A stretch of 64,000 nt of DNA from Stenotrophomonas maltophilia R551-3 (GCF_000020665.1 NC_011071.1:672501-736500), one strand, 5' to 3'. Positions 1-11,764 are shown, counted from the stretch's first letter. Numbers and translations: made by a program. Notes: a model not told the origin generated them from the letters alone.

Positions 1-93
1 GCCGCCTTGCGTGGGCAACCACTGCCCGAGTTCTCACCCGTCGTCCACGGTGGCGCTGCCAACCACCCTCATCCGCATGAAGTGATGCCATGA
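1..93 (+). CDS. C-terminal end of an unidentified gene (cut by window edge)
   Basis: Frame 1 is open from the window edge to a TGA at 91-93 and gives about 30 residues ending in a His/Pro-rich tail (ANHPHPHEVMP). The stop overlaps the ATG of the next gene in an ATGA at 90-93. That coupling recurs downstream in this operon and suggests that the fragment belongs to the same polysaccharide operon. The product cannot be identified from so short a tail. A diguanylate cyclase or glycan-modifying enzyme would fit the context, but nothing here shows it. Confidence 0.6.
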   Translation, partial: AALRGQPLPEFSPVVHGGAANHPHPHEVMP

Positions 94-2291
94 CCCAGAC
101 CGGCCGCTCTCCCTTGTTTGCTTCCGCTGCCGCGTTCGTCCTCTCGGGCGTGGTCGCCAGTGCCCATGCCGCCGACAGCGTTGCCGGCCAGTTCGCCGAA
201 TGGAGCGGCGACAGTACGGTGAACCGGCAGATGAGCCTGCGCGAACTCGGCTTCCGCCAGCCGCTGGTATTGAGCGGGCAGGAAAGCCAGCGAGAGATTT
301 ACCTGCCGGTGCCGGCCGGTGTCGCCACCCGCGACGCGCAGCTGCAGCTGGACGGGCGCTATGTGCGCGGCCACGCTGGGCGCACTTCCGGTTTGTGGTC
401 GGTCGACGGCGACCCGATCGCCGCGCGTTCGATCACCGATGCGCAGGGCGACGCCAGCCAGCTGCTGGCCATCGATGGCGAACCGCGCCAGAACGGTTTC
501 GTGCGGGTCGGCGTCGGCTGGTGGTCGATCGTTTCCGATTACCAGTGCGCCGACCAGAGCGCACCGGCCAACGTGCTGCGGTTGTCGCCGGATTCGCGTT
601 TCAGCTACCGCTTCGACGGCCGCGCCGTGGACACCGTGGCCAAGGCCTGGGGCGCGCTGCCGCCACGGGTGCGCCTGCTGGTGGATGGCAGAGCTCTGCA
701 GGCGCCTGTCTATGATGCCGCCTGGCGCATCGGTACCGCGCTGCAGGCCGGTGGCAAGCAGGTGCAGGTGGTCGCGCTGCCGAAGGTTGGCGACAGCGTC
801 GACCTGACCGGCATCAGCATCCCGGCCAGCCTGCAGGGCGTGCCGGCCTATGCTGCGCTGGCGTCGGGCGAGCGCGCGTATGTGCTGAAGGATCTGGCCG
901 AAGTCGGTGTGCTGCTGTCGTTGCGTGACAGCGGGCCGTTGGCCGCCGATGCGATGATCGGCAGCGATGCGCTGAGGGCTGGAGTACGCGCGGCGCTGGA
1001 CGCGCTCGCTGCGCAGGTCGGCGCCACTGGCGCTGATGCGGGCACGGCGTTCGCCGCGTGGCGCGGTACCGGCATGGGCGGCCTGGAAAAGCCCGCAGAC
1101 AATGGCTCGGTCAGCGTGGTCGCCGTTGCCGGCCGTCCGACGCTGGTGGTCGATCCGGCGGCGGCCGGCAAGGTCGCCGGGTTGTTCGCCGATCAGTGGC
1201 GCAGCTATGCGCTGGGCCGCAGCCTGCAGGTCACCGCGGCCGGCATGCCGAAGCTCGACGGCGACCAGGTGCTGCTGAGTCGGCTCGGCAACATCGCAGG
1301 CACGATGGACGTGGTCACCCGCGCCGATCGCAGCGCCACCTTCGACCTCGGTGCGTTGTCGGCCGATGGCCGCCTGCCCGAGCAGGTGGTGATCGATGTC
1401 TCTGCGGCGCCGAACGCGGCCGGGCAGGGCGCGGTAGCCACGATCTATTTCAATGACTACCTGCTGGGTGGGAAGGTGCTGGCCGCCAATGGCCAGCCGC
1501 AGCGGCTGGTGGCCAAGGTGCCGGCCTATGCACTGTCGGCGCGCAACGAGATCCGCGTCAGCTTCCTGCGCCAGCCGGCACGCCCGTACTGCCACGATCC
1601 GGCCACTGGCTATCCGGTCTCGATCCTGCCCAGCAGCCACCTGACCCTTGCCAAGCGTTCGCTCGGCAGTGACTTCGTCGGTGCCAGCAGCCAGCTCTCG
1701 CGCGGCAGCCAGGTATTCGTGCCCGGCACCTGGCTGCAGGACGCGCCGACCTCGCTTGCCAAGGTCATCGCCATCGCCAGTGCAGTGGGTGCATCACCGG
1801 AGGCCTCGGAACTGAAGGTGGTCGACGCCGGTGCCGCGGTCAGTCCGGGAGCGCCGTGGCTGGCGTTCGGCGTGGCACCGGCCGGTGTCGATGTGGCCGG
1901 CCTGAAGGACGGCCACCTGCTGATCGGCGGCACGCCGCAGCCGCTGCTGGATGTCAGCGGCCTGGACCGCGCCGCGGTGGTGCAGGTCGGCACCTCCGGC
2001 GGCCAGCTCGGCGTGTTGTACAGCGACCTGGGTGCGCAGGCACCGTCGTTCGGCGCGCCGTTCCGGTTGCTGCGTGGTGATCTCGCCGTGCTCGACGGCA
2101 GTGATGCCGTCCGTGAGTTCGACCGCCAGGACCCCTATGGGAGCCGCGTTGCCGAGGACGGCAATCCGCAATCGAAGTGGGAACGGCACATGGTCTGGTT
2201 GCTGCTGCTGGTCGGCGTGATCGTGTTCGCGCTGCTGGCTGCCCGCGTCACCCAGGTGCGCCGCCGCAAGTCCGCCAACACAGGGCACTGA
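90..2291 (+). CDS. BcsB-like periplasmic membrane-anchored subunit of a polysaccharide synthase
   Basis: The 733-residue product has a signal peptide (hydrophobic segment about residues 9-24, cleavage near AHA-A), a long beta-rich periplasmic body, and one C-terminal transmembrane helix (about 702-720) followed by a basic tail (RRRKS). This is the layout of the cellulose synthase B subunit (BcsB), the periplasmic partner that guides nascent glucan out of the synthase. The assignment rests on architecture, overall resemblance and context: the next gene is a processive family-2 glycosyltransferase starting 6 bases after this stop. The start overlaps the preceding stop (ATGA). It is probably not true cellulose machinery, because the neighbours are NfrB/NfrA-like rather than BcsA/BcsC. 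E. coli nfrAB has no such partner that I know of. Confidence 0.7.
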   Translation: MTQTGRSPLFASAAAFVLSGVVASAHAADSVAGQFAEWSGDSTVNRQMSLRELGFRQPLVLSGQESQREIYLPVPAGVATRDAQLQLDGRYVRGHAGRTSGLWSVDGDPIAARSITDAQGDASQLLAIDGEPRQNGFVRVGVGWWSIVSDYQCADQSAPANVLRLSPDSRFSYRFDGRAVDTVAKAWGALPPRVRLLVDGRALQAPVYDAAWRIGTALQAGGKQVQVVALPKVGDSVDLTGISIPASLQGVPAYAALASGERAYVLKDLAEVGVLLSLRDSGPLAADAMIGSDALRAGVRAALDALAAQVGATGADAGTAFAAWRGTGMGGLEKPADNGSVSVVAVAGRPTLVVDPAAAGKVAGLFADQWRSYALGRSLQVTAAGMPKLDGDQVLLSRLGNIAGTMDVVTRADRSATFDLGALSADGRLPEQVVIDVSAAPNAAGQGAVATIYFNDYLLGGKVLAANGQPQRLVAKVPAYALSARNEIRVSFLRQPARPYCHDPATGYPVSILPSSHLTLAKRSLGSDFVGASSQLSRGSQVFVPGTWLQDAPTSLAKVIAIASAVGASPEASELKVVDAGAAVSPGAPWLAFGVAPAGVDVAGLKDGHLLIGGTPQPLLDVSGLDRAAVVQVGTSGGQLGVLYSDLGAQAPSFGAPFRLLRGDLAVLDGSDAVREFDRQDPYGSRVAEDGNPQSKWERHMVWLLLLVGVIVFALLAARVTQVRRRKSANTGH

Positions 2292-2297
2292 TCCACC

Positions 2298-4445
2298 GTG
2301 GACGGTCTGTTCTGGAACATCCAGCTGGCCAACTACTACGCCGCACTGGAAGCCACGGCGGCGGCGGTGGCCGTGCTGATCCTGATCTCCAGTCTCGATG
2401 ACCTGTTCATCGATGTCTGGTACTGGGTCCGCGAAAGCTGGCGCGCGCTCACCATCAAGCGTCGCGATGCCTACAAGCCGTTGACCCAGGAAGACCTGCT
2501 GCAGCGACCGGAGCAGCCGCTGGCGATCATGGTGCCAGCGTGGATGGAGTACGACGTCATCGCGCAGATGGTCGAGAACATGATCAACGTACTCGACTAC
2601 CGCGAGTACGTCGTGTTCGTCGGCACCTATCCCAACGACCAGCAGACCATTGATGAAGTGGAGCGCATGCGCCGCCGCTACAAGCGCCTGCGCCGCGTGG
2701 AAGTGCCGCACGACGGGCCGACCAGCAAGGCCGACTGCCTGAACTGGCTGATCCTGGCCATCTTTGAGTACGAGAAGCGCCACGACATCGAGTTCGCCGG
2801 TGTGATCCTGCACGACAGCGAGGACGTGCTGCATCCGATGGAACTGCGCTTCTACAACTACCTGCTGCCACGCAAGGACATGATCCAGCTGCCGGTTACC
2901 TCGCTGGACCGCGAGTGGTACGAGCTGGTGGCCGGCGTTTACATGGACGAGTTCGCCGAATGGCATGCCAAGGATCTGGTGGTGCGCGAGAGCGTGTCCG
3001 GCATGGTGCCCTCGGCGGGCGTCGGTACCTGCTTCTCGCGACGCGCGCTGCTGGCGTTGAGTGCACAGACCGACAACCAGCCCTTCAACACCGACAGCCT
3101 CACCGAAGACTACGACGTCGGTGCACGACTGGCGGCGATGGGCATGCAGTCGATCTTCGCGCGCTTCCCGGTGCAGTTCCGCGTGCGCCGGCCCTCGTGG
3201 TTCGGCTGGGGCCCGGTGCGCGAACGCACCCAGCAGATGGCCCTGTGCGTGCGCGAGTACTTCCCCGACAACTTCCGCGCTTCCTACCGGCAGAAGGCAC
3301 GCTGGGTGCTGGGCATCGGCCTGCAGAGCTGGGAGTCGCTGGGCTGGCGCGGCTCGCTGGCCACCAAATACCTGCTGGCGCGAGACCGCAAGGGCATCAT
3401 CACCTCGTTCGTCAGCATCATCGCCTACGTCATCTTCCTGCAGCTGCTGTTGTTCTGGCTGCTGAAAATGACCGGGGTATGGACGATGCAGTTTCCCAGC
3501 GTGTTCCAGCCCGGTACCTGGCAGATGAACGTGGCGCTGCTGACCACGGCTGCACTGGCGACCCGCGTCGTGCAGCGCTTCTACTTCGTCAACCGGCTGT
3601 ATGGCTGGGAACATGCGCTGATGTCGATCCCGCGCATGGTGGTCGGCAACATGATCAATTTCATGGCCACCGCGCGTGCCTGGAAGGTGTTCCTGGCCTA
3701 CCTGCTGTTCGGCAAGCGCATGGTCTGGGACAAGACCATGCACGATTTCCCGGATGCGGCGCAGCTGGTACAGACCCGCAAGCAGCTGGGCGAACTGCTG
3801 GGCACCTGGCAGGCCGTTGAACCCGAACGCCTGCAGCAGGCGCTGGACCAGCAGCATGCCGGCCGGCAGCAGCCGTTGGGCCGCATCCTGCTTACCCAGG
3901 GCTGGCTGGACGATGAAACACTGGCCGAGGCGATCGCCTTCCAGGGTGACCTGCCACGCGCGGTGATCGACGTGGATTACCTGCGTGCCTGCCAGTTCCC
4001 GGTCAGTGCCGATGCCTGCGTGCAATGGCGGATGCTGCCGCTGCCGCCGCGTCAGGAAGGTACCCTGCGGCTGGCCGTGGCCAGCCCATTGCCCGAAGAG
4101 GCATTGGCACTGCTGAAGCAGGAAACCCGCAGCGAGCACATTGAACAGAGCATCGCCCGCGAAAGCGAGATCAACGCGGGACTGCGCCTGATCGGTGGCG
4201 ACCGGCAGTGGCACCTGGACAACGTGCCACTGCTGGGCGACCTGCTGGTGGAAATGCGCCTGATCGATCACGCACGCTTCGAGATCGCACTGGACGACTA
4301 CAAGCCGCAGCGCGACGGCCGCATCGGCGATTACCTGGTGAAGCAGGGCATCACCACCGAGGAGGCCGTGGCCCAGGCCATGCAGGAACAGCGCCGGCGT
4401 GCGGCCACGCTGCAGTCGCCGCCTCCCGGAGCCTTGCCGGCATGA
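2298..4445 (+). CDS. nfrB: NfrB-like inner-membrane glycosyltransferase with two C-terminal MshEN modules
   Basis: The 715-residue protein starts with GTG. It has an N-terminal transmembrane segment (about 13-33) and a family-2 glycosyltransferase domain: acidic HDSED at 172-176, TED at 269-271, and a processive-synthase QxxRW as QKARW at 332-336. Membrane helices follow between about 370 and 480. The C-terminus has four 24-residue motifs of the LG-x2-LL/LV-x2-G-x-I-x4-L-x2-A-x3-Q type at 496-519, 526-549, 645-668 and 675-698. These form two tandem pairs with 6-residue linkers, the signature of the MshEN c-di-GMP-binding domain. E. coli NfrB is a c-di-GMP-controlled glycan synthase needed for phage N4 infection. 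The sugar substrate here is unknown. Confidence 0.88.
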   Translation: MDGLFWNIQLANYYAALEATAAAVAVLILISSLDDLFIDVWYWVRESWRALTIKRRDAYKPLTQEDLLQRPEQPLAIMVPAWMEYDVIAQMVENMINVLDYREYVVFVGTYPNDQQTIDEVERMRRRYKRLRRVEVPHDGPTSKADCLNWLILAIFEYEKRHDIEFAGVILHDSEDVLHPMELRFYNYLLPRKDMIQLPVTSLDREWYELVAGVYMDEFAEWHAKDLVVRESVSGMVPSAGVGTCFSRRALLALSAQTDNQPFNTDSLTEDYDVGARLAAMGMQSIFARFPVQFRVRRPSWFGWGPVRERTQQMALCVREYFPDNFRASYRQKARWVLGIGLQSWESLGWRGSLATKYLLARDRKGIITSFVSIIAYVIFLQLLLFWLLKMTGVWTMQFPSVFQPGTWQMNVALLTTAALATRVVQRFYFVNRLYGWEHALMSIPRMVVGNMINFMATARAWKVFLAYLLFGKRMVWDKTMHDFPDAAQLVQTRKQLGELLGTWQAVEPERLQQALDQQHAGRQQPLGRILLTQGWLDDETLAEAIAFQGDLPRAVIDVDYLRACQFPVSADACVQWRMLPLPPRQEGTLRLAVASPLPEEALALLKQETRSEHIEQSIARESEINAGLRLIGGDRQWHLDNVPLLGDLLVEMRLIDHARFEIALDDYKPQRDGRIGDYLVKQGITTEEAVAQAMQEQRRRAATLQSPPPGALPA

Positions 4446-7264
4446 AGACCACGCTGCTGTCCACCGTCATTGCTATCGCGCTGGCTACAGCCACCGCACC
4501 GGTACTGGCACAGGCCGATGCGCCGCTGCCATTGTCCGGTGCGGCCTACCGCATCGCCGAGCAGGCGTTTGCCGCCTATGAACGTGGCGATTACCCCGCG
4601 GCCTACCAGCAGTCCAGTGAAGCGATCCGGCTGCGCCCGGATGTGGTGCGGCTGCGCCTGCTGCAGATCTATGCGCTGCAGAAGCTCGGTCGTGGCGCAG
4701 AAGCGCAGCAGCGGGCGCGCCGTGCGCTGGACGCGGGGATGAAGGATCCGGCTTTGCCGGCGCTGGCCGCCGCTGTGCCCAAGACGACCACAGGTGCGGC
4801 GCGTAGCGCAGCGTTGCCACGTGCGTCCGCCACGGCGGCCGACCGCAACAGCCGGCAGGCCTACCTGCTGGCAACCGAAGCCTATGCGGCCTACGACGCC
4901 GGGCAGATGGGCATTGCCGCCAGCAAGGCCGAGCAGGCGTTCCGGCAGCAGCCGAAGCAGGGCGCGTGGGCGCTGCTGTGGGTGGCGGCGCTGGAGGCTC
5001 AGCAACAGCCCGAACAGGCCGACGTCGCCATCAGCACCGCGCTGCAGCTGGGGGCACCCAACGTCGAGGAACTGCGCGCGCGCCGCGTGGTGCTGACGCG
5101 CCAACGCGCGCTGCTGCTGGCCCAGCAAGCCTATCGATCGCTGTCCGCAGGTGATGATGCCGCGGCCATTGGACATGCGCGCGACGCCGTGAAGCTGGCA
5201 CCGGAGGTGGCTTCATACCGGTTGCTGCTGATCACCGCGCAGCTGCAGGGCGATCAGCTGGCCGACGCTGAGCACAGTGCCGATCAGGCACTGCAGGTGG
5301 ATGCCAACGACCTCAATGCACGGGTCATGCGCGGTTACCTGCGCCAGCGCCAGGGCAGCACGTTGCGGGCCAATGAGGATTTCGACGCCGCGCTTGCCAC
5401 GCCGGGATCAACCGCGCAGCAGCGCAACGTGCGCCTGCTCGCGGTGGATGCGGCACTGGCTGCCGGCGATCGGGTGCGTGCGGCTGCACTGCTGGCACCG
5501 TTGCAGGCGCCAGTGCCAGCAGATGAAAAAGACGCACGGGCACAGCTGCTGTTGCAGCAGGGCATCGAGCAGCGCGCCAAGGCGATTAGCTCCAGTCGCG
5601 CGCTTCCCCGCATCAGCGCCGAGGCCTACCCGGCACCGGTCCAGCACTGCCAGTCCGGTGACAGCAGCAACGTCTGCGAGCTGATGCCGGCCGACCTTCA
5701 GGGGGATGGCGGTGCCGCGCAGCGTGCCTACGCTGCCTATGCACGCAGGGACTACGCTGACGCCATCGGTGAGGCACGGCAGGCCGTACAACTCGCACCG
5801 GAGGACGTGAACCTGCAGGGCCTGCTGACCACCGCGCTGGCAGCGGGCAACCGCGTCCAGCAGGACGAAGCGCGGCAGCGCCTGGATGCGGCACTGGCGC
5901 AGCACCCTGATGATGCGGGCGCGCTGATGCAGCGCGGCTACCTCAACCAGAAGGCACGCGAACCGGCGCGCGCACTGGCCGACTTCCATGCCGCCGAGGC
6001 CACCGGCAAGGCACCGAAAAGCGTAGTCCTCGACCAGGCCTACGCCAGCGCCGCCAACGGCGATCATCCACAGGCGGTGACGCTGCTGCGTAGCGCGATT
6101 GATCGCGCCGATGCCGGTGAGCTGCCGCTGGATGAGCACCAGCGATACAACGTGCGCAATGCCATCGCCAATTATTCGCGCGAGTGGGGCGTGATCGCCT
6201 CGGCGGGTTTCCGGGGTGCGCGCCAGGCCGCAACCAATGTCGGCGGTGCGGCGATCAGTACGCCCGGCGATTCGGTGTTCAGTACACTGGAGGCGTTCTG
6301 GCGGCCCCCGGCCTTCAACGACCAGCATGGCACGCTGGAGCTCTACGCACGCCTGCTCAACACGCTGTACGACGAGGGTGGCACCTACGAGTCGATCCGT
6401 GCGGTGGATCCGTGCACCGGCGAATCAACGCCGGATGCGCGTGCACGCGCCGAGCGCCTCAGTCATTCGCGTTCGACCACGGGTTGGCCATCCACCATCG
6501 CTTCCTTCGGCATGCGCTATGCGTTCGGCCAGACCGGGCTCAGTGCCGGTATCGAGCGCAGACAGTTCCTCGGCAGTGCCACCCGCCAGGGCGAGGTCTA
6601 CCCCGCATCGGCGGCCGTGCAATGCCGCCTGCAGCTGGCGCTGAACCCACCACTGGAAGCCAGTACGCTGGCGCGCTACCGGTTGGCCAGTGGTTCCGGT
6701 GGATGGATGTCCTACCTGACCTACGGCTACTACCACGGCACCGATCTGCGCACCGATGTGAACCAGTGGTGGATGGTCAGTGGCTACGCGCAGGGGGGAT
6801 ATACCTGGGACGACAACGGTGCCAGCTTCACCCTTGACGCGCTCGATGCCAACGGCACACCGGTGCGGCGCGTGGGCGAGGCCAATGGCCGTCTGCATCG
6901 CGAACAGTGGTTCGCCGCTGGTGAACTACGTGCCGGCCGCAGTTTCCGCTTCGGTTCCGGGCAGACCCACTGGGTGGTCACGCCCTATGTGGTGATAGGT
7001 GCGGACTGGCTGGACCAGCGCTCGCGCGTGCGCGACCTCCGCTACCCGCTGTTGCCGTCGCAGTCGTTCGCGCTCAACGACAGCCAGCGCAGCTGGTCAC
7101 TCGGCGCGGGCCCGGGCGTGGGCGTGCGCTACTGGTTCCGCGAGGACCACTACAACACGCCGCGCTCCTACCTGGATCTGACCGTGCAGTACCGCTTTGC
7201 GATCGGCGGCGGTGATACGCAGCGCGCCAAGGGCCTGTTCGCCACCGCCATCCTCTACTACTGA
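4442..7264 (+). CDS. nfrA: NfrA-like outer-membrane glycan export / phage-receptor protein
   Basis: The start chosen is the ATG in the ATGA overlap with nfrB, giving 940 residues with a clear signal peptide (MKTTLLSTVIAIALATATA, cleavage near VLAQA). The central part is Ala/Leu/Gln-rich with repeated AYxAYxxGxYxxA helices, typical TPR repeats. The last roughly 330 residues are aromatic- and Gly-rich beta-strand sequence ending in a YRFAIGG...AILYY tail, like the NfrA C-terminal domain. NfrA of E. coli is the outer-membrane partner of NfrB and receptor for phage N4; TPR-plus-barrel is also the plan of the BcsC exporter. An upstream in-frame extension exists but lies inside nfrB and would bury the signal peptide. 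The end overlaps the convergent gene by 7 bases. Confidence 0.85.
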   Translation: MKTTLLSTVIAIALATATAPVLAQADAPLPLSGAAYRIAEQAFAAYERGDYPAAYQQSSEAIRLRPDVVRLRLLQIYALQKLGRGAEAQQRARRALDAGMKDPALPALAAAVPKTTTGAARSAALPRASATAADRNSRQAYLLATEAYAAYDAGQMGIAASKAEQAFRQQPKQGAWALLWVAALEAQQQPEQADVAISTALQLGAPNVEELRARRVVLTRQRALLLAQQAYRSLSAGDDAAAIGHARDAVKLAPEVASYRLLLITAQLQGDQLADAEHSADQALQVDANDLNARVMRGYLRQRQGSTLRANEDFDAALATPGSTAQQRNVRLLAVDAALAAGDRVRAAALLAPLQAPVPADEKDARAQLLLQQGIEQRAKAISSSRALPRISAEAYPAPVQHCQSGDSSNVCELMPADLQGDGGAAQRAYAAYARRDYADAIGEARQAVQLAPEDVNLQGLLTTALAAGNRVQQDEARQRLDAALAQHPDDAGALMQRGYLNQKAREPARALADFHAAEATGKAPKSVVLDQAYASAANGDHPQAVTLLRSAIDRADAGELPLDEHQRYNVRNAIANYSREWGVIASAGFRGARQAATNVGGAAISTPGDSVFSTLEAFWRPPAFNDQHGTLELYARLLNTLYDEGGTYESIRAVDPCTGESTPDARARAERLSHSRSTTGWPSTIASFGMRYAFGQTGLSAGIERRQFLGSATRQGEVYPASAAVQCRLQLALNPPLEASTLARYRLASGSGGWMSYLTYGYYHGTDLRTDVNQWWMVSGYAQGGYTWDDNGASFTLDALDANGTPVRRVGEANGRLHREQWFAAGELRAGRSFRFGSGQTHWVVTPYVVIGADWLDQRSRVRDLRYPLLPSQSFALNDSQRSWSLGAGPGVGVRYWFREDHYNTPRSYLDLTVQYRFAIGGGDTQRAKGLFATAILYY

Positions 7265-8262
7265 GGCAGGCCCCAACGTCGTCGCAGCGCCGCGGCCTGC
7301 GGGGTGTCCTGGGTCAGCCACGGCTCCAGTGCATAGACCAGCACGTGTTGCGCGCCGCTGTCGCGTGCCCATGCCAACTGCCGCTGGATGCGTGCGGCAT
7401 CGGCGGTTTCGCCCTTGAATCCGCTGCCGTCGGCAGGGCCGCCGGGCAGTTCGCGGAACAGTTCAACGATCGCATCGAAACCAATGCCATGTGCATGGAA
7501 ATGATCGAGCAGCGGTTGCAGCTGCTGCACGTTGCCGGCACCGGCTACACCCACACCGTCCTGCACCATCGGCCGCACCGCCGCTTGGGCCAGCACGGCC
7601 TGCCACAGCGTGACCAGGTTGCCATCGGTCTGCAGGCGGCTGAAGTAGCAGGACATCGCGCAGTCACCACCGCGTGCGCTGGCCGCCTGCACCAGCCCGT
7701 GCAGCCACTGCGCCAGCCAGTGCTGGCGGGCCGGATCGGCCCAGTGGTACTGCTCCAGCTCGTAGGGCAGGTACCAGCCCCCGAAGGCCGGCTGCTGCGC
7801 CCAGGGCGCCTGTGCCAACCAGCTGCGTGCATGCCCCAGGCTCTCGGCCAGGAAGGCCTGCAGCGTGGCATCGTCTGCGCCGATGGCCTGCCACCAGCGT
7901 TGCTGGAAGGGCAGGCCGACGCGGATGCGGATGTCGTTCTCGCTGGCAGCGGTGAACAGCTGCTGCAGGCTGCCGTCGGGCAATGACCAGTCGCCGTCAC
8001 TGCCACCGACGATGCCGGTCCATTGCAGCACCAGCTGCCTGCAGCCCAGCGTACGTGCAAGCTTCAAGGATCGCTGCCAGTCGGCCAGGCCCCACTGCAG
8101 GTGGCTGCGCCAGGGCTGCAGGAAGGAGCCATCCACCTGCACCGGCAGCGAGCAGCCGGGCAGGGTGGCGAGCGTACCGGCCAACGGCGCCAGTACTGCC
8201 GCACGCAGCAGCCGGCGGCGCAACGGCGAGGACGGATCAGCAGGAAGGACTGGCGGTGGCAT
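7258..8262 (-). CDS. DUF4434-like TIM-barrel lipoprotein, possible glycan hydrolase
   Basis: The 334-residue product starts at MPPPVLPADP. It has a basic twin-arginine-like region (LRRRLLRAAV, 15-24) and a lipobox ending TLPGC (Cys37), so it is probably a lipoprotein. The rest looks like a glycoside-hydrolase-type alpha/beta barrel related to DUF4434: QLVLQWTG, conserved Trp/Glu in WYLPYELEQYHW, and a C-terminal VLVYALEPW strand. Its stop overlaps the nfrA stop tail-to-tail. A role in trimming the polymer made by the neighbouring synthase is plausible but inferred. A longer reading frame begins in the palindromic repeat at 8310 and is less likely. Confidence 0.6.
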   Translation of the reverse strand: MPPPVLPADPSSPLRRRLLRAAVLAPLAGTLATLPGCSLPVQVDGSFLQPWRSHLQWGLADWQRSLKLARTLGCRQLVLQWTGIVGGSDGDWSLPDGSLQQLFTAASENDIRIRVGLPFQQRWWQAIGADDATLQAFLAESLGHARSWLAQAPWAQQPAFGGWYLPYELEQYHWADPARQHWLAQWLHGLVQAASARGGDCAMSCYFSRLQTDGNLVTLWQAVLAQAAVRPMVQDGVGVAGAGNVQQLQPLLDHFHAHGIGFDAIVELFRELPGGPADGSGFKGETADAARIQRQLAWARDSGAQHVLVYALEPWLTQDTPQAAALRRRWGLPQ

Positions 8263-8309
8263 GCCCGCATCATCCCAAAGCACCGTGCGCGGCAGGTGAA
8301 CCACCGCCC

Positions 8310-8333
8310 GGTAGTGCCGGCCGCTGGCCGGCA
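8310..8333. repeat. SMAG-type GTAG palindrome (single)
   Basis: GGTAGTGCCGGCCGC / GGCCGGCAC palindrome between two minus-strand genes. It begins with the GTAG tetranucleotide that defines SMAG elements. It is one of more than a dozen copies in the window. Confidence 0.8.
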
Positions 8334-8344
8334 CCGCCCAACGC

Positions 8345-9661
<1,317 letters not shown>

Positions 9662-9680
9662 GGGGAATCTCGCGACAATA

Positions 9681-9803
9681 AGGTGTCACGACCAACGGTC
9701 GTGACCTACCCGAATGCAGAACGTGGGTACCGACCGTTGGTGGTGGGTACCGACCGTTGGTCGGTACGCTTCAAAGCGCCACCACCAACGGTGGTGACCT
9801 ACC
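9681..9803. repeat. Cluster of SMAG-like palindromes (GACCGTTGGTC variant)
   Basis: Four related units: a palindrome ending CTACC at 9681-9710, a truncated unit at about 9725-9742, a full GGGTACCGACCGTTGGTCGGTAC-like unit at about 9744-9766, and an inverted unit ending CTACC at 9803. The flanking GTAG/CTAC ends face outward. They fill the gap between ettA and the purine permease. Confidence 0.75.
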
Positions 9804-9811
9804 GAAATGAG

Positions 9812-9835
9812 AAAGGCCGCGCGAGCGCGGCCTTT
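9812..9835 (-). terminator. Hairpin terminator downstream of ettA
   Basis: AAAGGCCGCG - CGAG - CGCGGCCTTT, a perfect 10-bp stem with a 4-base loop, located 9 bases past the ettA stop. The A/T ends of the stem give a short U tract on the minus strand. Confidence 0.75.
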
Positions 9836-9844
9836 CCGGTTGCC

Positions 9845-11509
<1,665 letters not shown>

Positions 11510-11599
11510 GAGGTCTCCGTAGGCGCGGCCCTGCGCCCGATCCGTCACGGGGAGCTTCCCGTTGCGGCAGCGGGCACAGACTGAAAAGGAATACCGCCA

Positions 11600-11605
11600 A
11601 TTATA
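11600..11605 (-). promoter_or_regulatory. Candidate -10 box of ettA
   Basis: The minus strand reads TATAAT here, about 90 bases before the ettA start. No good -35 is visible at the usual distance; a GGAAGCGGTTCC palindrome-like motif lies directly upstream instead. Confidence 0.45.
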
Positions 11606-11608
11606 GCC

Positions 11609-11715
11609 GGAACCGCTTCCGCACCGCGCCCGGGCAGGGGCTGCCGGGCTGGCTGCGGCCTGAATACTGCGTCACAGTCCCGCAGCAGGAAGCGTTTCCA
11701 GCTGGAAGCGGTTCA
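11609..11715. promoter_or_regulatory. Three copies of a GGAAGCG(G/T)TTCC motif between divergent genes
   Basis: Imperfect palindromes at 11609-11620 (minus orientation GGAAGCGGTTCC), 11688-11699 (GGAAGCGTTTCC) and 11704-11715 (GGAAGCGGTTCA) lie between ettA and the RcnB-like gene. The first abuts the ettA -10 box. They resemble operators of LacI-type regulators; the function is inferred. Confidence 0.4.
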
Positions 11716-11764
11716 GATCGGGTGCGCAATATGGGCTCACCACCCACCCAAGCAGAGGTCTGAC

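Noticed and set aside
69..1640. A 523-codon minus-strand frame opposite the BcsB-like gene
   Set aside because: Low-complexity Arg/Ala/Gln sequence with no signal or motif, while the plus-strand gene has signal peptide, TM helix and operon coupling.
1794..4271. An 825-codon open frame on the minus strand
   Set aside because: It lies antisense to the BcsB-like and NfrB genes. Its Gln/His/Arg-rich composition is the usual shadow of GC-rich coding DNA, with no recognisable domain.
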